Shown: positions 34,319 through 43,852, counted from the stretch's first letter. The stretch is DNA of 64,000 bases from JBBREP01 sp963716525 (GCA_963716525.1 OY970315.1:620001-684000); one strand, 5' to 3'. Program-made: numbers and translations. The notes: generated by a model not told the origin, from the letters alone.

Positions 34319-36340
34319 GTGAGTGGTATGCGACCAACGGACGTGGGGGCGTTGATCACGATCGGCGACCCCCGGGTTGCGCCAGGCGGCCGCCGCGTGG
34401 CGTACACCGAGCAACGCGTCGAGCTCGAGCACAACCGCTACGTCACCACGGTGTTCGTGACCGACCTCGACGGCGACCGGCGCCCGCTCGTCGATGGGAG
34501 CGATGTCGACACCTCGTTGGCGCGCTGGTCGCCCGATGGTCGCACCATCGCGCTGCTCTCCAAGCCGCGCGACGGCGTTGACGATCCGCCGACCACGATC
34601 GTGCTCGTACCCGTCGACGACCGCGCGGCCGCGCCGGTGACGGTATGCACCCCCGCCGAGTCGCCGACCGAGCTCGAATGGTCGCCCGACGGGTCGCGCC
34701 TCGCCTATGTCGCTCGCGACCCCGACCCCGACTACTACGCGGCGCCGGGTCAGAGCCGCAAGGCGAAGGACACTCCGGCCCGGAACATCACGCGCTTCTT
34801 CACGCGTGAGGACGGCGAGGACTTCACGTTCGACCGACCGTCGCGTGTGTTCGTCGTCGCGGCCGAGGAGCACGCCGAGCCGGCGCCGCGCAGCGACGGT
34901 CCCGGAGCGAGCGGTGTCACGTGGTCGCCGGACGGCGTGCAGCTCGCGTACTGCGAGAGCCGGCACGACACCTGGGATCTCGACCTTGCGAACGACATCT
35001 GGGCCGTGGCCGCCGATCCGGGCGCACCGCTCGAACCACGCCGCGTCACGGAACCGGGCCGCGCGTGGAGCCGCCTGGCGTGGTCACCCGACGGTGCCCG
35101 CATCGCGGCACTGTGCGACCCGACCCCTCTCGACGCGCCCCGCCACGGTCGGCTGCTCGTGCTCGACGCGGCCACCGGTGCCCGGGAATCCACTACCGAG
35201 CCGCTCGATCGCAACTGCGCGCCGTATCCGGGCGTGCGCGCGCCGCTCTGGGACGGCCGCGCCCGGCTGCTGTTCGCGCTGGAGGACGCCGGCGCGGTGC
35301 CGCTCGTGAGCGTCACGGTCATCGATCCACGTTCGGGCGAATGCGAGCTCGAGCATCTCGTCGACGGCCCGCGCACGGTCGGCGGCTTCGACTCGCGCGA
35401 CGGCACCCTCGCGGTGGTCGTCGCCCACGCGGGCTCGCTCAACGAGCTCTACGTGGCGCGGCCGGCGAACGGCGGCGACCTGCGGATGATTACCGATGCC
35501 ACCGCCCGCTTCCGCGCGGCGATCGGCGCGGACACGGCACGGCCGGTGCGGTTCGAGGCCGCGAGCTCCGACGGCGCGCTCGTGGAGTGCTGGGCGTACC
35601 GGCCGGAAGGCGACGGGCCGTTCCCCACCCTGCTCAACATCCACGGCGGTCCGTTCACCCAGTACGGCTACCGCGTGTTCGACGAGTTCCAGATGCAGGT
35701 GCGCGCGGGGTTCGCGGTCGTCTGCTGCAACCCGCGCGGCTCGTCGGGATACAGCGAGGCGTGGGGTCGCGCGATTCGCTGGCCCGAGTGCGACCGCGAT
35801 CCCGGCACCGGCTGGGGCGGCATCGACTACGACGACGTGATGGCGTGCATCGACACCGCGATCGCAACGTTCGACTGGATCGACAGCGAGCGCGTCGGGG
35901 TGCTCGGTGGCAGCTACGGCGGCTACCTCACGTCGTGGATCATCGGTCACACGGATCGTTTCCGCGCCGCGTGCAGCGAGCGGTCGGTGAACAACCTGCT
36001 CACCGAGGAGCACAACTCCGATGTGGCCACCGTGTTCCGCGACTACATCGGCGTGTCGTTCATCGACAACCCCGAGCCCTACCTCCGCGCGTCGCCGATC
36101 ACGTACGCGCGCGAGATGCACACACCACTCCTGATCCTCCACAGCGAGCACGACCTGCGCTGCCCGATCAACCAGGCCGAGGAGCTGTTCGTGGCGCTGC
36201 GCATGCTCGGCCGCACACCGGAGTTCTGGCGGTTCCCGGGCGAGGGTCACGAGCTGTCGCGCGCCGGCGCGCCCCGGCACCGAGTGCAGCGAGCCGAGAT
36301 CCTGCTCGACTTCTTCCGGCGCCATCTCCAAGACGCCTGA
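34319..36340 (+). CDS. S9-family prolyl oligopeptidase / acylaminoacyl-peptidase
   Basis: A 673-residue serine peptidase. Residues 1-400 form a beta-propeller (repeated WSPDG motifs, for example LARWSPDGRTIALL, LEWSPDGSRLAYVA, LAWSPDGARIAALC) that filters substrates. The alpha/beta hydrolase domain has the oxyanion segment LNIHGGPFTQYG, nucleophile GGSYGGYLTSW, Asp in LLILHSEHDLRCP and the final His in GEGHELSRAG. No signal peptide is seen. GTG 34319, 84 bases after the carboxypeptidase; the two may act in successive peptide trimming. Confidence 0.92.
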   Translation: MSGMRPTDVGALITIGDPRVAPGGRRVAYTEQRVELEHNRYVTTVFVTDLDGDRRPLVDGSDVDTSLARWSPDGRTIALLSKPRDGVDDPPTTIVLVPVDDRAAAPVTVCTPAESPTELEWSPDGSRLAYVARDPDPDYYAAPGQSRKAKDTPARNITRFFTREDGEDFTFDRPSRVFVVAAEEHAEPAPRSDGPGASGVTWSPDGVQLAYCESRHDTWDLDLANDIWAVAADPGAPLEPRRVTEPGRAWSRLAWSPDGARIAALCDPTPLDAPRHGRLLVLDAATGARESTTEPLDRNCAPYPGVRAPLWDGRARLLFALEDAGAVPLVSVTVIDPRSGECELEHLVDGPRTVGGFDSRDGTLAVVVAHAGSLNELYVARPANGGDLRMITDATARFRAAIGADTARPVRFEAASSDGALVECWAYRPEGDGPFPTLLNIHGGPFTQYGYRVFDEFQMQVRAGFAVVCCNPRGSSGYSEAWGRAIRWPECDRDPGTGWGGIDYDDVMACIDTAIATFDWIDSERVGVLGGSYGGYLTSWIIGHTDRFRAACSERSVNNLLTEEHNSDVATVFRDYIGVSFIDNPEPYLRASPITYAREMHTPLLILHSEHDLRCPINQAEELFVALRMLGRTPEFWRFPGEGHELSRAGAPRHRVQRAEILLDFFRRHLQDA

Positions 36341-36427
36341 ACGCGGCCGCTGGCTAGCGTGGCGGCCAACCGAGCAGCAGCGAGGGAACGCTGCCGGACC
36401 GTGAGCGCAGCGAACAAGAGGCGAGAG

Positions 36428-38101
36428 ATGACGAACCGGCCCCGCAGCCATGAGGTCACCGACGGCAACGAGCGCGCCCCGGCGCGTGCGATGCTGCGCG
36501 CCGTCGGGATGACCGACGGCGACTGGGACAAGCCCCAGGTGGGTGTGGCGTCGAGCTGGAACGAGGTGACGCCCTGCAACATGCCGCTCGACCGTCTCGC
36601 CAAGCGGGCGAAGGTGGGCGTGCGCGACACCGGTGGCTTCCCCATCGAGTTCGTCACGATCGCGGTCAGCGACGGCATCTCCATGGGCCACGAGGGCATG
36701 CGCGGCTCGCTCGTGAGCCGCGAGATCATCACCGACTCGATCGAGTGCGTGATGCACGCCGAGCGGCTCGACGCGATGGTGACGTTCGCGGGCTGCGACA
36801 AGAGCCTCCCCGGCATGCTGATGGCAGCGGCACGCATCAACTTGCCGAGCGTGTTCCTCTACGGCGGCACGATCCTGCCTGGTCATTACAACGGCGAGGC
36901 ACTCGACATCGTGAGCGTGTTCGAGGCCGTCGGTGCGTGCGCCGCCGGCACGTTGTCGGTGAACGAGCTCGGCGAGATCGAGAAGCGCGCCTGCCCCACC
37001 GAAGGCTCGTGCGCGGGCATGTTCACCGCGAACACCATGGCCTCGGTGGCGGAGGCGATCGGCATGGCCCTTCCGGGCTCGTCGGCGGCCCCGGCCGTCG
37101 ACCGGCGGCGCGACGACTTCGCGTACGAGTCGGGCCGGGCCGTGATGCACCTGCTCGATCTCGACCTCCGGCCGCGCCGCATCATGACCAAGGACGCGTT
37201 CGAGAACGCCATCGCGGTGGTGATGGCGCTCGGCGGCTCCACGAACGCGGTGCTGCACCTTCTCGCGATCGCGAACGAGGCCCGGGTCGACCTCGAGCTC
37301 GAGGACTTCAACCGGGTGGGCGCGCGGGTCGCGCACGTGGCCGACATGAAACCGCACGGCAAGTACCACATGGTCGACCTCGACCGCGTCGGCGGCGTGC
37401 CCGTGGTGATGAAGATGCTGCTCGACGCGGGCGTCCTGCACGGCGACTGCCTCACGGTCACGGGCCGGACCGTCGCCGAGAACCTCGCCGCGATCAACCC
37501 GCCGGGGCCCGACGGCGATGTGGTCCACCCGTTCACCGACCCGATCCACGCGCAGGGCGGCATCGCGATCCTGCAGGGTTCGCTCGCACCGAAGGGCGCC
37601 GTGGTGAAGGTGGCCGGCATCGATCAGCTGCGGTTCGAGGGCCGGGCGCGCGTGTTCGACGGCGAGGACGCCGCGATGGAAGCGATCCTCGGCGGCTCCA
37701 TCGAAGCGGGCGACGTGATCGTGATCCGCTACGAAGGTCCGAAGGGCGGCCCGGGGATGCGCGAGATGCTCGCCGTCACCGGCGCGCTGAAGGGAGTGGG
37801 CCGCGGTGCCGACACCGCGCTCGTCACCGACGGCCGGTTCTCGGGCGGCACGCACGGGTTCTGCGTGGGCCACGTGGCGCCCGAGGCCGTTGACGGCGGC
37901 CCGATCGCGTTCGTGGCCGACGGCGACCGCATCGTGATCGACGCCCTCGCGCACACGATCGACCTCGAGGTCGACCCGGTGGAGATCGCGAAACGCGTCG
38001 AGAACTGGAAGCTCCCCGAGCCGCGCTACACCAGCGGCTTCCTCGCCAAGTACGCGCGGTTGGCCCAGGGCGCCGACATGGGCGCCATCACGAACGTCTG
38101 A
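36428..38101 (+). CDS. ilvD: Dihydroxy-acid dehydratase
   Basis: A 557-residue Fe-S dehydratase, the third step of valine/isoleucine synthesis. Cluster cysteines appear in VTFAGCDKSLPGM and CPTEGSCAGMFTANTM, plus the N-terminal SSWNEVTPCN. The catalytic region near the end reads TALVTDGRFSGGTHGFCVGH. ATG 36428 is preceded by a purine-rich AAGAGGCGAGAG; the frame is open further upstream but non-conserved. It is separated from ilvBNC by about 5 kb and on the other strand, so it is not under the same attenuator. Confidence 0.96.
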   Translation: MTNRPRSHEVTDGNERAPARAMLRAVGMTDGDWDKPQVGVASSWNEVTPCNMPLDRLAKRAKVGVRDTGGFPIEFVTIAVSDGISMGHEGMRGSLVSREIITDSIECVMHAERLDAMVTFAGCDKSLPGMLMAAARINLPSVFLYGGTILPGHYNGEALDIVSVFEAVGACAAGTLSVNELGEIEKRACPTEGSCAGMFTANTMASVAEAIGMALPGSSAAPAVDRRRDDFAYESGRAVMHLLDLDLRPRRIMTKDAFENAIAVVMALGGSTNAVLHLLAIANEARVDLELEDFNRVGARVAHVADMKPHGKYHMVDLDRVGGVPVVMKMLLDAGVLHGDCLTVTGRTVAENLAAINPPGPDGDVVHPFTDPIHAQGGIAILQGSLAPKGAVVKVAGIDQLRFEGRARVFDGEDAAMEAILGGSIEAGDVIVIRYEGPKGGPGMREMLAVTGALKGVGRGADTALVTDGRFSGGTHGFCVGHVAPEAVDGGPIAFVADGDRIVIDALAHTIDLEVDPVEIAKRVENWKLPEPRYTSGFLAKYARLAQGADMGAITNV

Positions 38102-38150
38102 GCCCGCGATCCCTTCCTTCGCGAGCACGAACCCGGCCCGGCCGGCCGAG

Positions 38151-39578
38151 GTGGTCGGCACGTTCCCCGTCGACCACGCGGCCGCGGTCGACGACGCGGT
38201 CGAGCGCGCGGCCGCCGCGCAGCGCGAGTGGGCGCGCGTGCCCGTGCCGGCGCGCGCCGAGATCATCGCCGCCGTCGGCGCGGTGCTCGCCGCGCGCAAG
38301 GCCGAGCTTGCCGCGCTCGTCACACGCGAGGCCGGCAAGGTGCTCGTGGAGGCGGGCGGCGACGTGCAGGAAGCGATCGACATGGCCGCGTTCGTCGCCG
38401 GCCAGGGCCGCGCGGCGTGGGGCTCGGTGCATCCGTGCGAGATGCCCGACAAGCTCGGCTTCACGATGCGGCACCCGATCGGGGTCGCGGCGCTGATCAC
38501 GCCGTGGAACTTCCCGGTGGCCATCCCGAGCTGGAAGGTCTTTCCCGCGCTGCTCGCGGGCAACGGCGTCGTCATCAAGCCGTCGGAGCTCGCGCCGGCG
38601 TGCTGCGACGCGTTCGTGCGGGCCTGCGAGGACGCGGGCGTCCCACCCGGGCTCGTGAACACCCTGCACGGCTTCGGCGAGGTCGGCGCCGCGCTCACGG
38701 TGCATCCCGGCGTGCGCGCGGTGTCGTTCACGGGCTCGGTGTCCACGGGTCGGGCGGTCGCGGCGGCGGCGATGGAGTCGGGACCGAGGCTCGTGTCGCT
38801 CGAGCTCGGCGGCAAGAACGCCATGGTCGTGCTCGACGATGCCGACCTCGACCTCGTGGTCGACGGCGCGGTCTTCGGCGCGTTCGGCACGTCGGGCCAG
38901 CGCTGCACCTCCACCTCCCGACTCGTCGTGCAGCGGGGCGTGGCCGGTGAGGTCGTTCGTGCGATCGCCCGGCGGGCATCGGAGCTGCGGCTCGGCGATC
39001 CGCTCGATCCCACCACCGATGTCGGGCCCGTGATCACCTCGCACACGCTGGCCCGGATCGGCTCGATGGTCGAGCGCGCGGCCGGCGAGGGCAACGAGGT
39101 GGTGTGCGGTGGCAGGCCCGTCACGGTCGACGGTTGCGACGGCGGCTCGTTCTTCGCCCCCACGATCCTGCGCGGTGCGTCGCGCTCGTCGTTTATCACG
39201 CGCAACGAGGTGTTCGGGCCCGTGCTCGCAGTGGTGGAGGTCGACTCGCTCGACGATGCGATCGACACCGTCAACGACTGCGAGTACGGGCTGTCGGCTG
39301 CGGTGTATACACGCGACGTCAACGCCGCCATGAGGGCGGTGCACGAGATCGACACCGGCATCGTCTACGTGAATGCCCCCACGATCGGCGCCGAGATCCA
39401 TCTGCCGTTCGGCGGCACGAAGCACACCGGCAACGGCTACCGCGAGGCCGGCACCCGCGGGCTCGAGCAGTTCTCGGAGACGAAGTCCGTCTACATCGAC
39501 TTCTCGGGCCGCCTGCAGCGTGCCCAGATCGACAATCGGCAGCCGCCGGGGGCCGCGGGCGCACGCGAGCGGGGGTGA
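38151..39578 (+). CDS. NAD(P)-dependent aldehyde dehydrogenase
   Basis: About 475 residues of the ALDH superfamily. Motifs are ITPWNFPVAIPSWKVFPALL, VIKPSELAP, VSFTGSVSTGRAV, the catalytic Glu in LELGGKNAMVV, the nucleophile in FGTSGQRCTSTSRL, and EVFGPVLAVVEV. Conserved N-terminal sequence (STNPARPAEVVGTFP) extends upstream of GTG 38151 to just after the ilvD stop, yet no ATG, GTG or TTG exists there. Either the protein starts internally or uses a rare start codon. The closest-looking relatives act on ketoglutarate semialdehyde or similar semialdehydes. Follows ilvD. Confidence 0.88.
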   Translation: MVGTFPVDHAAAVDDAVERAAAAQREWARVPVPARAEIIAAVGAVLAARKAELAALVTREAGKVLVEAGGDVQEAIDMAAFVAGQGRAAWGSVHPCEMPDKLGFTMRHPIGVAALITPWNFPVAIPSWKVFPALLAGNGVVIKPSELAPACCDAFVRACEDAGVPPGLVNTLHGFGEVGAALTVHPGVRAVSFTGSVSTGRAVAAAAMESGPRLVSLELGGKNAMVVLDDADLDLVVDGAVFGAFGTSGQRCTSTSRLVVQRGVAGEVVRAIARRASELRLGDPLDPTTDVGPVITSHTLARIGSMVERAAGEGNEVVCGGRPVTVDGCDGGSFFAPTILRGASRSSFITRNEVFGPVLAVVEVDSLDDAIDTVNDCEYGLSAAVYTRDVNAAMRAVHEIDTGIVYVNAPTIGAEIHLPFGGTKHTGNGYREAGTRGLEQFSETKSVYIDFSGRLQRAQIDNRQPPGAAGARERG

Positions 39579-39592
39579 AGGATGATCCTCAC

Positions 39593-40234
39593 ATGAACGG
39601 CGCCGAGGCGATCGCCGCCGCGCTTCGCCAGGTGGGCGTCGACCTCGCGTTCGGCCTGCCGGGCGTGCACAACCTCGCGCTGTGGCCGGCGTTCGAGCGC
39701 GCCAGCATCCGCATCGTGGGCGCGCGCCACGAGCAGGGCTGCGCCTACGCGGCCGACGGCTACGCACGCGCTACGGGCAAGCTCGGTGTCGCGCTCGTCA
39801 CCACCGGTCCCGGCGCGGCGAACACGCTCGGCGCGGTCGGCGAGGCCTGGGCGAGCAAGAGCCCGGTGCTCGTGATCGCCACCGACATCCCGAGCACCCA
39901 GCGGCGAGAGGGCGTGTACCGCGGCGTGCTCCACGAGTGCACCGATCAGGCCGGCCTGTTCAGGCCGGTCACGAAGGTGCAGACGCGAGATCTCGTGGCC
40001 GCGGTGACACAGGCGCAGTTCGCACCCCGAGGACCGGCCTACTTCGAGATCCCCACCGACCGGCTCGTGGCCGACGCGGCACCGATCACGATCCCGCACG
40101 TCGCCGAGACCCGCAGTCTCCCGGTGTTCGATCTGCAACTCGGCGAACGGCCGCTCGTGTGGGTTGGCGGTGGCGGTAAGCACGCCGGGCACACGATCGA
40201 CATCGTGGCGCGCGCGCGCTCGGCGCGCCGGTGA
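39593..40234 (+). CDS. Thiamine-diphosphate-dependent enzyme, N-terminal part (frameshifted, 1 of 2)
   Basis: Residues 1-210 of an acetolactate-synthase-like enzyme. The PYR domain is MNGAEAIAAALRQVGVDLAF and GLPGVHNLALWPAF, with the catalytic Glu in GARHEQGCAYAADGYARATG, then PVLVIATDIPSTQRR. The frame is broken at the CG run 40208-40219 and stops at 40234 after a meaningless Arg tail. Removing one CG gives IVARALGAPVITTYSARGVL and a protein of about 522 residues. AAGGA (39577-39581) precedes ATG 39593. The substrate is unknown; position after an aldehyde dehydrogenase suggests a 2-oxo-acid decarboxylase or lyase. Confidence 0.85.
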   Translation: MNGAEAIAAALRQVGVDLAFGLPGVHNLALWPAFERASIRIVGARHEQGCAYAADGYARATGKLGVALVTTGPGAANTLGAVGEAWASKSPVLVIATDIPSTQRREGVYRGVLHECTDQAGLFRPVTKVQTRDLVAAVTQAQFAPRGPAYFEIPTDRLVADAAPITIPHVAETRSLPVFDLQLGERPLVWVGGGGKHAGHTIDIVARARSARR

Positions 40235-41163
40235 TCACCACGTACTCGGCCCGCGGTGTGCTCCCCGCCGGCCATCCGCACCTCGTTCCGGCACCGGCCC
40301 ACGAGCCACAGGTGACGAGGCTCATCGAGCAGGCCGACAGCACGCTCGTGATCGGCTCCGATCTCGACGCGATGGACACCATGAACTGGGCGCTCCCGCT
40401 GCCGCGGCCACGCGTCGCCGTCAACCTCGACCCCGACGACGCCACCAAGAACTACGAGTTCGACCAGGTCGTGCGCGTGCCGTCCACGAAGTCGATGGGG
40501 GGTGTGGTCCGCGGGCCCGGAACCACCATCGAGCCACGCGCACCGTGGTTCGGTGATCTCGCCGCGCTCGGCCGCGACGTGCGCGGCGAGCTGCGCGCCG
40601 ACGCGCACACGAGCGAGAGCATCGAGTTCCTCGAGCGCACCGAGACGGTGCTGCACACGCACGGCGATCCGATCGTGTTCGCCGACATGTGCATCCCGGG
40701 TTACTGGCTCGCCGGCCACATGGCCGTGCACCGCGAGCGCGGCCTCCACTACCCGATGGGTTGGGGCACGCTCGGCTGGGCCCTGCCCGCGAGCGTCGGT
40801 GCCGCCGCGGCAGGCCGCCCGAGCGTTGCGTTCGCGGGTGACGGCGGCGCGCTGTTCGCGATCGGCGAGCTCGCCACCGTGGCGCAAGAGCAGTTATCGC
40901 TCACACTCGTGGTCGTCGACGACGGCGGCTACGGCATGCTGCGGTGGCCGCACGATGCACGCGCCGGCTGCGAGCTCTCCCCCGTCGACTTCGCCGCCCT
41001 GGCGGAGAGCTTCGGCATCGTGGCGGAGACCATCACCGGCGTCGGCGCCGACTACGCCGCCGCGCTGGCGCGCGCCGTTCGCAGCGGCGAACCCCGCGTG
41101 CTGCACGTGCATGCCCGTCTCTATCCCCCGCGCACCACGAGTCCCAGGTGGCCGGTCAAGTGA
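40231..41163 (+). CDS. Thiamine-diphosphate-dependent enzyme, C-terminal part (frameshifted, 2 of 2)
   Basis: This 310-codon frame holds the central domain (VITTYSARGVLPAGHPHLVP) and the PP domain: GTLGWALPASVGAAAAG, the diphosphate motif GDGGALFAIGELATV, and LTLVVVDDGGYGMLRWPH. The canonical Asn-Asn of the TPP motif is replaced by Asp-Asp in VVVDDGGYG, unlike IlvB in the same window. GTG 40231 overlaps the upstream TGA, so separate translation by coupling is possible, but a single frameshifted gene is more likely. It is convergent with the glycan block, six bases before its last gene ends. Confidence 0.85.
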   Translation: MITTYSARGVLPAGHPHLVPAPAHEPQVTRLIEQADSTLVIGSDLDAMDTMNWALPLPRPRVAVNLDPDDATKNYEFDQVVRVPSTKSMGGVVRGPGTTIEPRAPWFGDLAALGRDVRGELRADAHTSESIEFLERTETVLHTHGDPIVFADMCIPGYWLAGHMAVHRERGLHYPMGWGTLGWALPASVGAAAAGRPSVAFAGDGGALFAIGELATVAQEQLSLTLVVVDDGGYGMLRWPHDARAGCELSPVDFAALAESFGIVAETITGVGADYAAALARAVRSGEPRVLHVHARLYPPRTTSPRWPVK

Positions 41164-41169
41164 CCGGCT

Positions 41170-41979
41170 CTACCGGTCGGAAGGCGTCGCGACGGCCGCG
41201 CGCATCGGGTCGCGGCACACCAGGCGTGCACGCTGGAGCCGCAGCCAGATGTGGCGCCGCTTGAGTGCCTGCCGCACTCGGCGGGCCGGCGCGGCGCGGC
41301 GCCGGCGGATCCATGTCATGCCGCCGAAGTGGTGGTAGCACGCGTCCCAGCCGTCGGGCATCGCGACACACGTGAGCCCGCGCGCCTCGAGCGCGGCGTA
41401 GGTGTACGCGCCGGTGTCGTAGGCGATGCGCCCGCCGAGGCGCTCCGGGTCGTCGACCTGGCGGTAGCCGAACCCGGCGTCGTCGAGGCCGCGGAGCTGC
41501 TCGGTGTCGACGAGCATGAGCCAGGGCGTGGGCCGCTTCGCCCATCGCAGCGGGCTCCCGTCCTTGGTGCGATGCCCGAGATCGCCGAGGTCCTGGAGCC
41601 GCGACGTGACCATCGCGGCACCCGTGGCGCGCGCGCACTCCACGATGTCGGTGAGCCAGCCGCGGCGCAGGAACTCCATGTCGGAGTCGACGAACACGAG
41701 GTACCGGCTCGCGCAGTTCGCCACCCAGTGGTTCAGCCATTCCGCGTGCCGGCGACCGTCGGGCGCGACCTCGAGCGTCAGCCAGCCGCGCTGCTCGAAC
41801 CGCCGGAGCCTCGAGAGGGTGCCGTCGGTCGAACCGCTGTCGCCCACGACGAGCCGGAACGGCCGCCCCGCGTACGCGAGCGCCGTGCGCACGCACAGCT
41901 CGGTGGCGGCGGCGGTGTCGAGCGACGCGACGCACACATCGACCTCGCGCCCCGGTCCGGCGGGCTCCGGTGCTGTCAC
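41170..41979 (-). CDS. GT2-family glycosyltransferase
   Basis: A 269-residue inverting GT-A enzyme. The start VDVCVASLDTAAATELCVRT leads to LVVGDSGSTDGTLSRLRRFE, HAEWLNHWVANCASRYLVFV, and the DxD metal motif in VDSDMEFLRRGW. The C-terminus is very basic. GTG 41979 overlaps the stop of the upstream SGNH-like gene (GTGA). Together with two sulfotransferases it appears to build or decorate a surface glycan. Sugar donor unknown. Confidence 0.85.
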   Translation of the reverse strand: MTAPEPAGPGREVDVCVASLDTAAATELCVRTALAYAGRPFRLVVGDSGSTDGTLSRLRRFEQRGWLTLEVAPDGRRHAEWLNHWVANCASRYLVFVDSDMEFLRRGWLTDIVECARATGAAMVTSRLQDLGDLGHRTKDGSPLRWAKRPTPWLMLVDTEQLRGLDDAGFGYRQVDDPERLGGRIAYDTGAYTYAALEARGLTCVAMPDGWDACYHHFGGMTWIRRRRAAPARRVRQALKRRHIWLRLQRARLVCRDPMRAAVATPSDR

Positions 41980-43079
41980 ACGCCCGCGGCGCGCAGCTTG
42001 GCGCTGAGCATCTTCGTGAACTGCTTCGCCTGCGGCACGAAGAGGTGCTCCACGTCGTGGAACGCCGAGTCGGGCATGGAGCGCGACACGTCGATGACGG
42101 TCACGTGGTACGAGCGCGCGACTGAGGTGACCGTCGCCTTCCAGCGCAGGTAGTCGGCCGCGCCGTGTGGGTGCGCCTTCAGGTATGCGGTGGTCACGGG
42201 CATGATCACGATCGTGAGCGGGATGTGCTCTTTCTGCAGCGACGTGATGACGTGCTTGTAGGAAGCGATCTCGTCGGTGCCGATGCGGAAGTTGTGGAGC
42301 TGCTTGTCGCGCACCGTCTTGAAGTGGTTCTTCTTCAGCTTCAAGAGTGCCGCCGGGCTGAGCGGCTTGTAGTAGAGCTTCTCCGTGGCGAGCACGCTCA
42401 GGCTCCGCTTGTCGACGAGCTTCTTCGCGTTGCCGATATACGCCTGGTAGAGCTTGTACGGATCGCGCAGCGAATCGCGGTAGAGCGACAGGTCGAGGTT
42501 CGTCATGACGCGGTCGGCGTCGCCGTAGAACCCCCGCTCGGTGGCGCGCGCCTGGTTGTACTGGTCGATCGGGTGGTCGGGCCGGCCGCTGTTGAAGTCG
42601 AGCGACGAGATCCCCCACACGACCTGCTTGGGGTGCAGCCGGGGGACGACCTCCTGGAGCAACCAGCGGTCGATGATCGTGGTCTGCGCCCCGGGCAGCG
42701 CGACGTTGTGGGCCCAGTTGACCCCCGAGATCTGCTTCTCCACGAGGTTCGGGTCGATGTCGCGCCGCACCATCGACGTGCCTACAAACGTCAGGTCGCT
42801 GCGGATCCCGTGGGCCGCCAGCTTGTTCATCGACTTCACGTCGATCGTCGCCGGGTCGGAGAAGTAGAGATCGGGTTCGGTCAGCCGGTGGTGCACGATG
42901 CGAACGCCGAGCTCCGCGCCGATCACGACCACGAGGAAACCGGCGATGAAGCTGAGAATCCGCCGGGCCGGGCGGCGCGTCCACGGGCGCGTCTGCGGAG
43001 CTTGGCCGAGGTCGCGCTCGAGGTCGTCGATGACCGCGGAAGTGGTGGCGACGTCGTCCGCCATGGGAACGCGCAGCAT
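41976..43079 (-). CDS. Membrane-anchored SGNH/DltD-like protein
   Basis: A 367-residue protein: a cytoplasmic tail of about 40 residues, one membrane helix (ILSFIAGFLVVVIGAELGVR), and an extracytoplasmic domain of about 300. Motifs suggest an SGNH hydrolase relative: LTFVGTSMVRRDIDP (Ser block), VNWAHNVALPGAQ (Asn/Gly blocks), LDFNSGRP, and a late Asp-x2-His in FHDVEHLFVP. Family members (DltD, AlgX/AlgJ, PatB) transfer or remove acyl groups on cell-wall polymers. ATG 43079 or ATG 43064. Coupled to the downstream GT2; follows the sulfotransferases by 35 bases. Confidence 0.65.
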   Translation of the reverse strand: MLRVPMADDVATTSAVIDDLERDLGQAPQTRPWTRRPARRILSFIAGFLVVVIGAELGVRIVHHRLTEPDLYFSDPATIDVKSMNKLAAHGIRSDLTFVGTSMVRRDIDPNLVEKQISGVNWAHNVALPGAQTTIIDRWLLQEVVPRLHPKQVVWGISSLDFNSGRPDHPIDQYNQARATERGFYGDADRVMTNLDLSLYRDSLRDPYKLYQAYIGNAKKLVDKRSLSVLATEKLYYKPLSPAALLKLKKNHFKTVRDKQLHNFRIGTDEIASYKHVITSLQKEHIPLTIVIMPVTTAYLKAHPHGAADYLRWKATVTSVARSYHVTVIDVSRSMPDSAFHDVEHLFVPQAKQFTKMLSAKLRAAGV

Positions 43080-43114
43080 AGAGGCGACGGCGCTCGCCGT
43101 CCACAGGGCCGGGC

Positions 43115-43852
43115 CTACTGTTTCAGATGTCGCTCCTGCGGTGATCCCGCAACGGTTGCGGCACGCCCACGCGTGATGTATCGCCGCAGCGCGGCGGTGA
43201 CGCGCTTGATCGTGCCGACCGGCGTGTTCAGCAGCACGCGGCGCTGCTCACTGCGATCGAGCGCGTGCTCGTGCACCGCGTCGGGACGGTAGCGGCGCTC
43301 GAGCACGGTCCGAACCTCGTCGATCTCGAGCGGCCCACCACCACCGCCGCGGTCGAGGTGGCCCAGCTTGGCGAGGAAGTACTCGGGGTCGGCCGCGAAG
43401 CGCGGGAACGCGAGGAGCGTGTGCGGCACGTCGTGCTTGGCGACGGTGACCACGAGCGTCGCGAGCCACTCCGAGATCGCGGTGCGCTCGTCGCGCGGGC
43501 GTTTCGAGCGGGCGATGAGGCCGCCGCGCGCCCGCGGGTCGCGTCCGTAGCCCGCGGCCCGCACGCGGCTCGCGGCCGCCACGTCGAGGTCGCGCACGGG
43601 AATGATCACGTGCTCCACCACGACCGTGCCCGATTCGATCAGCTCGTCGAGTTCGATCGAGAGTCCGGGCGCTTTGATCACGCGCGGTGCATCGGGCACG
43701 CGGATGTTGCCCTCGAGCCCACCGAGAGAGGCCGAACGCACCTCGACGCCCGGGCGGTAGCCGGTGTCGAAGCCGAGGTCGGTGAGGATCTGCACGAGGA
43801 GCGTGGTGCCGGCGCGGCCGGTTCCCGCGATGACGATCTTCGGCTCACCCAT
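43115..43852 (-). CDS. Sulfotransferase-like P-loop protein
   Basis: A 245-residue protein whose start KIVIAGTGRAGTTLLVQILT matches the PAPS 5'-phosphosulfate loop, and VVEHVIIPVRDLDVAAASRV the 3'-phosphate loop. The usual catalytic His is not obvious. ATG 43852 lies inside the last codons of the upstream sulfotransferase (eight-base overlap), so the pair is co-translated. It could be a second sulfotransferase with a different acceptor, or a nucleotide-binding partner. Confidence 0.7.
   Translation of the reverse strand: MGEPKIVIAGTGRAGTTLLVQILTDLGFDTGYRPGVEVRSASLGGLEGNIRVPDAPRVIKAPGLSIELDELIESGTVVVEHVIIPVRDLDVAAASRVRAAGYGRDPRARGGLIARSKRPRDERTAISEWLATLVVTVAKHDVPHTLLAFPRFAADPEYFLAKLGHLDRGGGGGPLEIDEVRTVLERRYRPDAVHEHALDRSEQRRVLLNTPVGTIKRVTAALRRYITRGRAATVAGSPQERHLKQ

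Noticed and set aside
35084..39361. Open frame of over 1400 codons antisense to the S9 peptidase, ilvD and aldehyde dehydrogenase
   Set aside because: Crosses three well-supported genes and contains only low-complexity translation.
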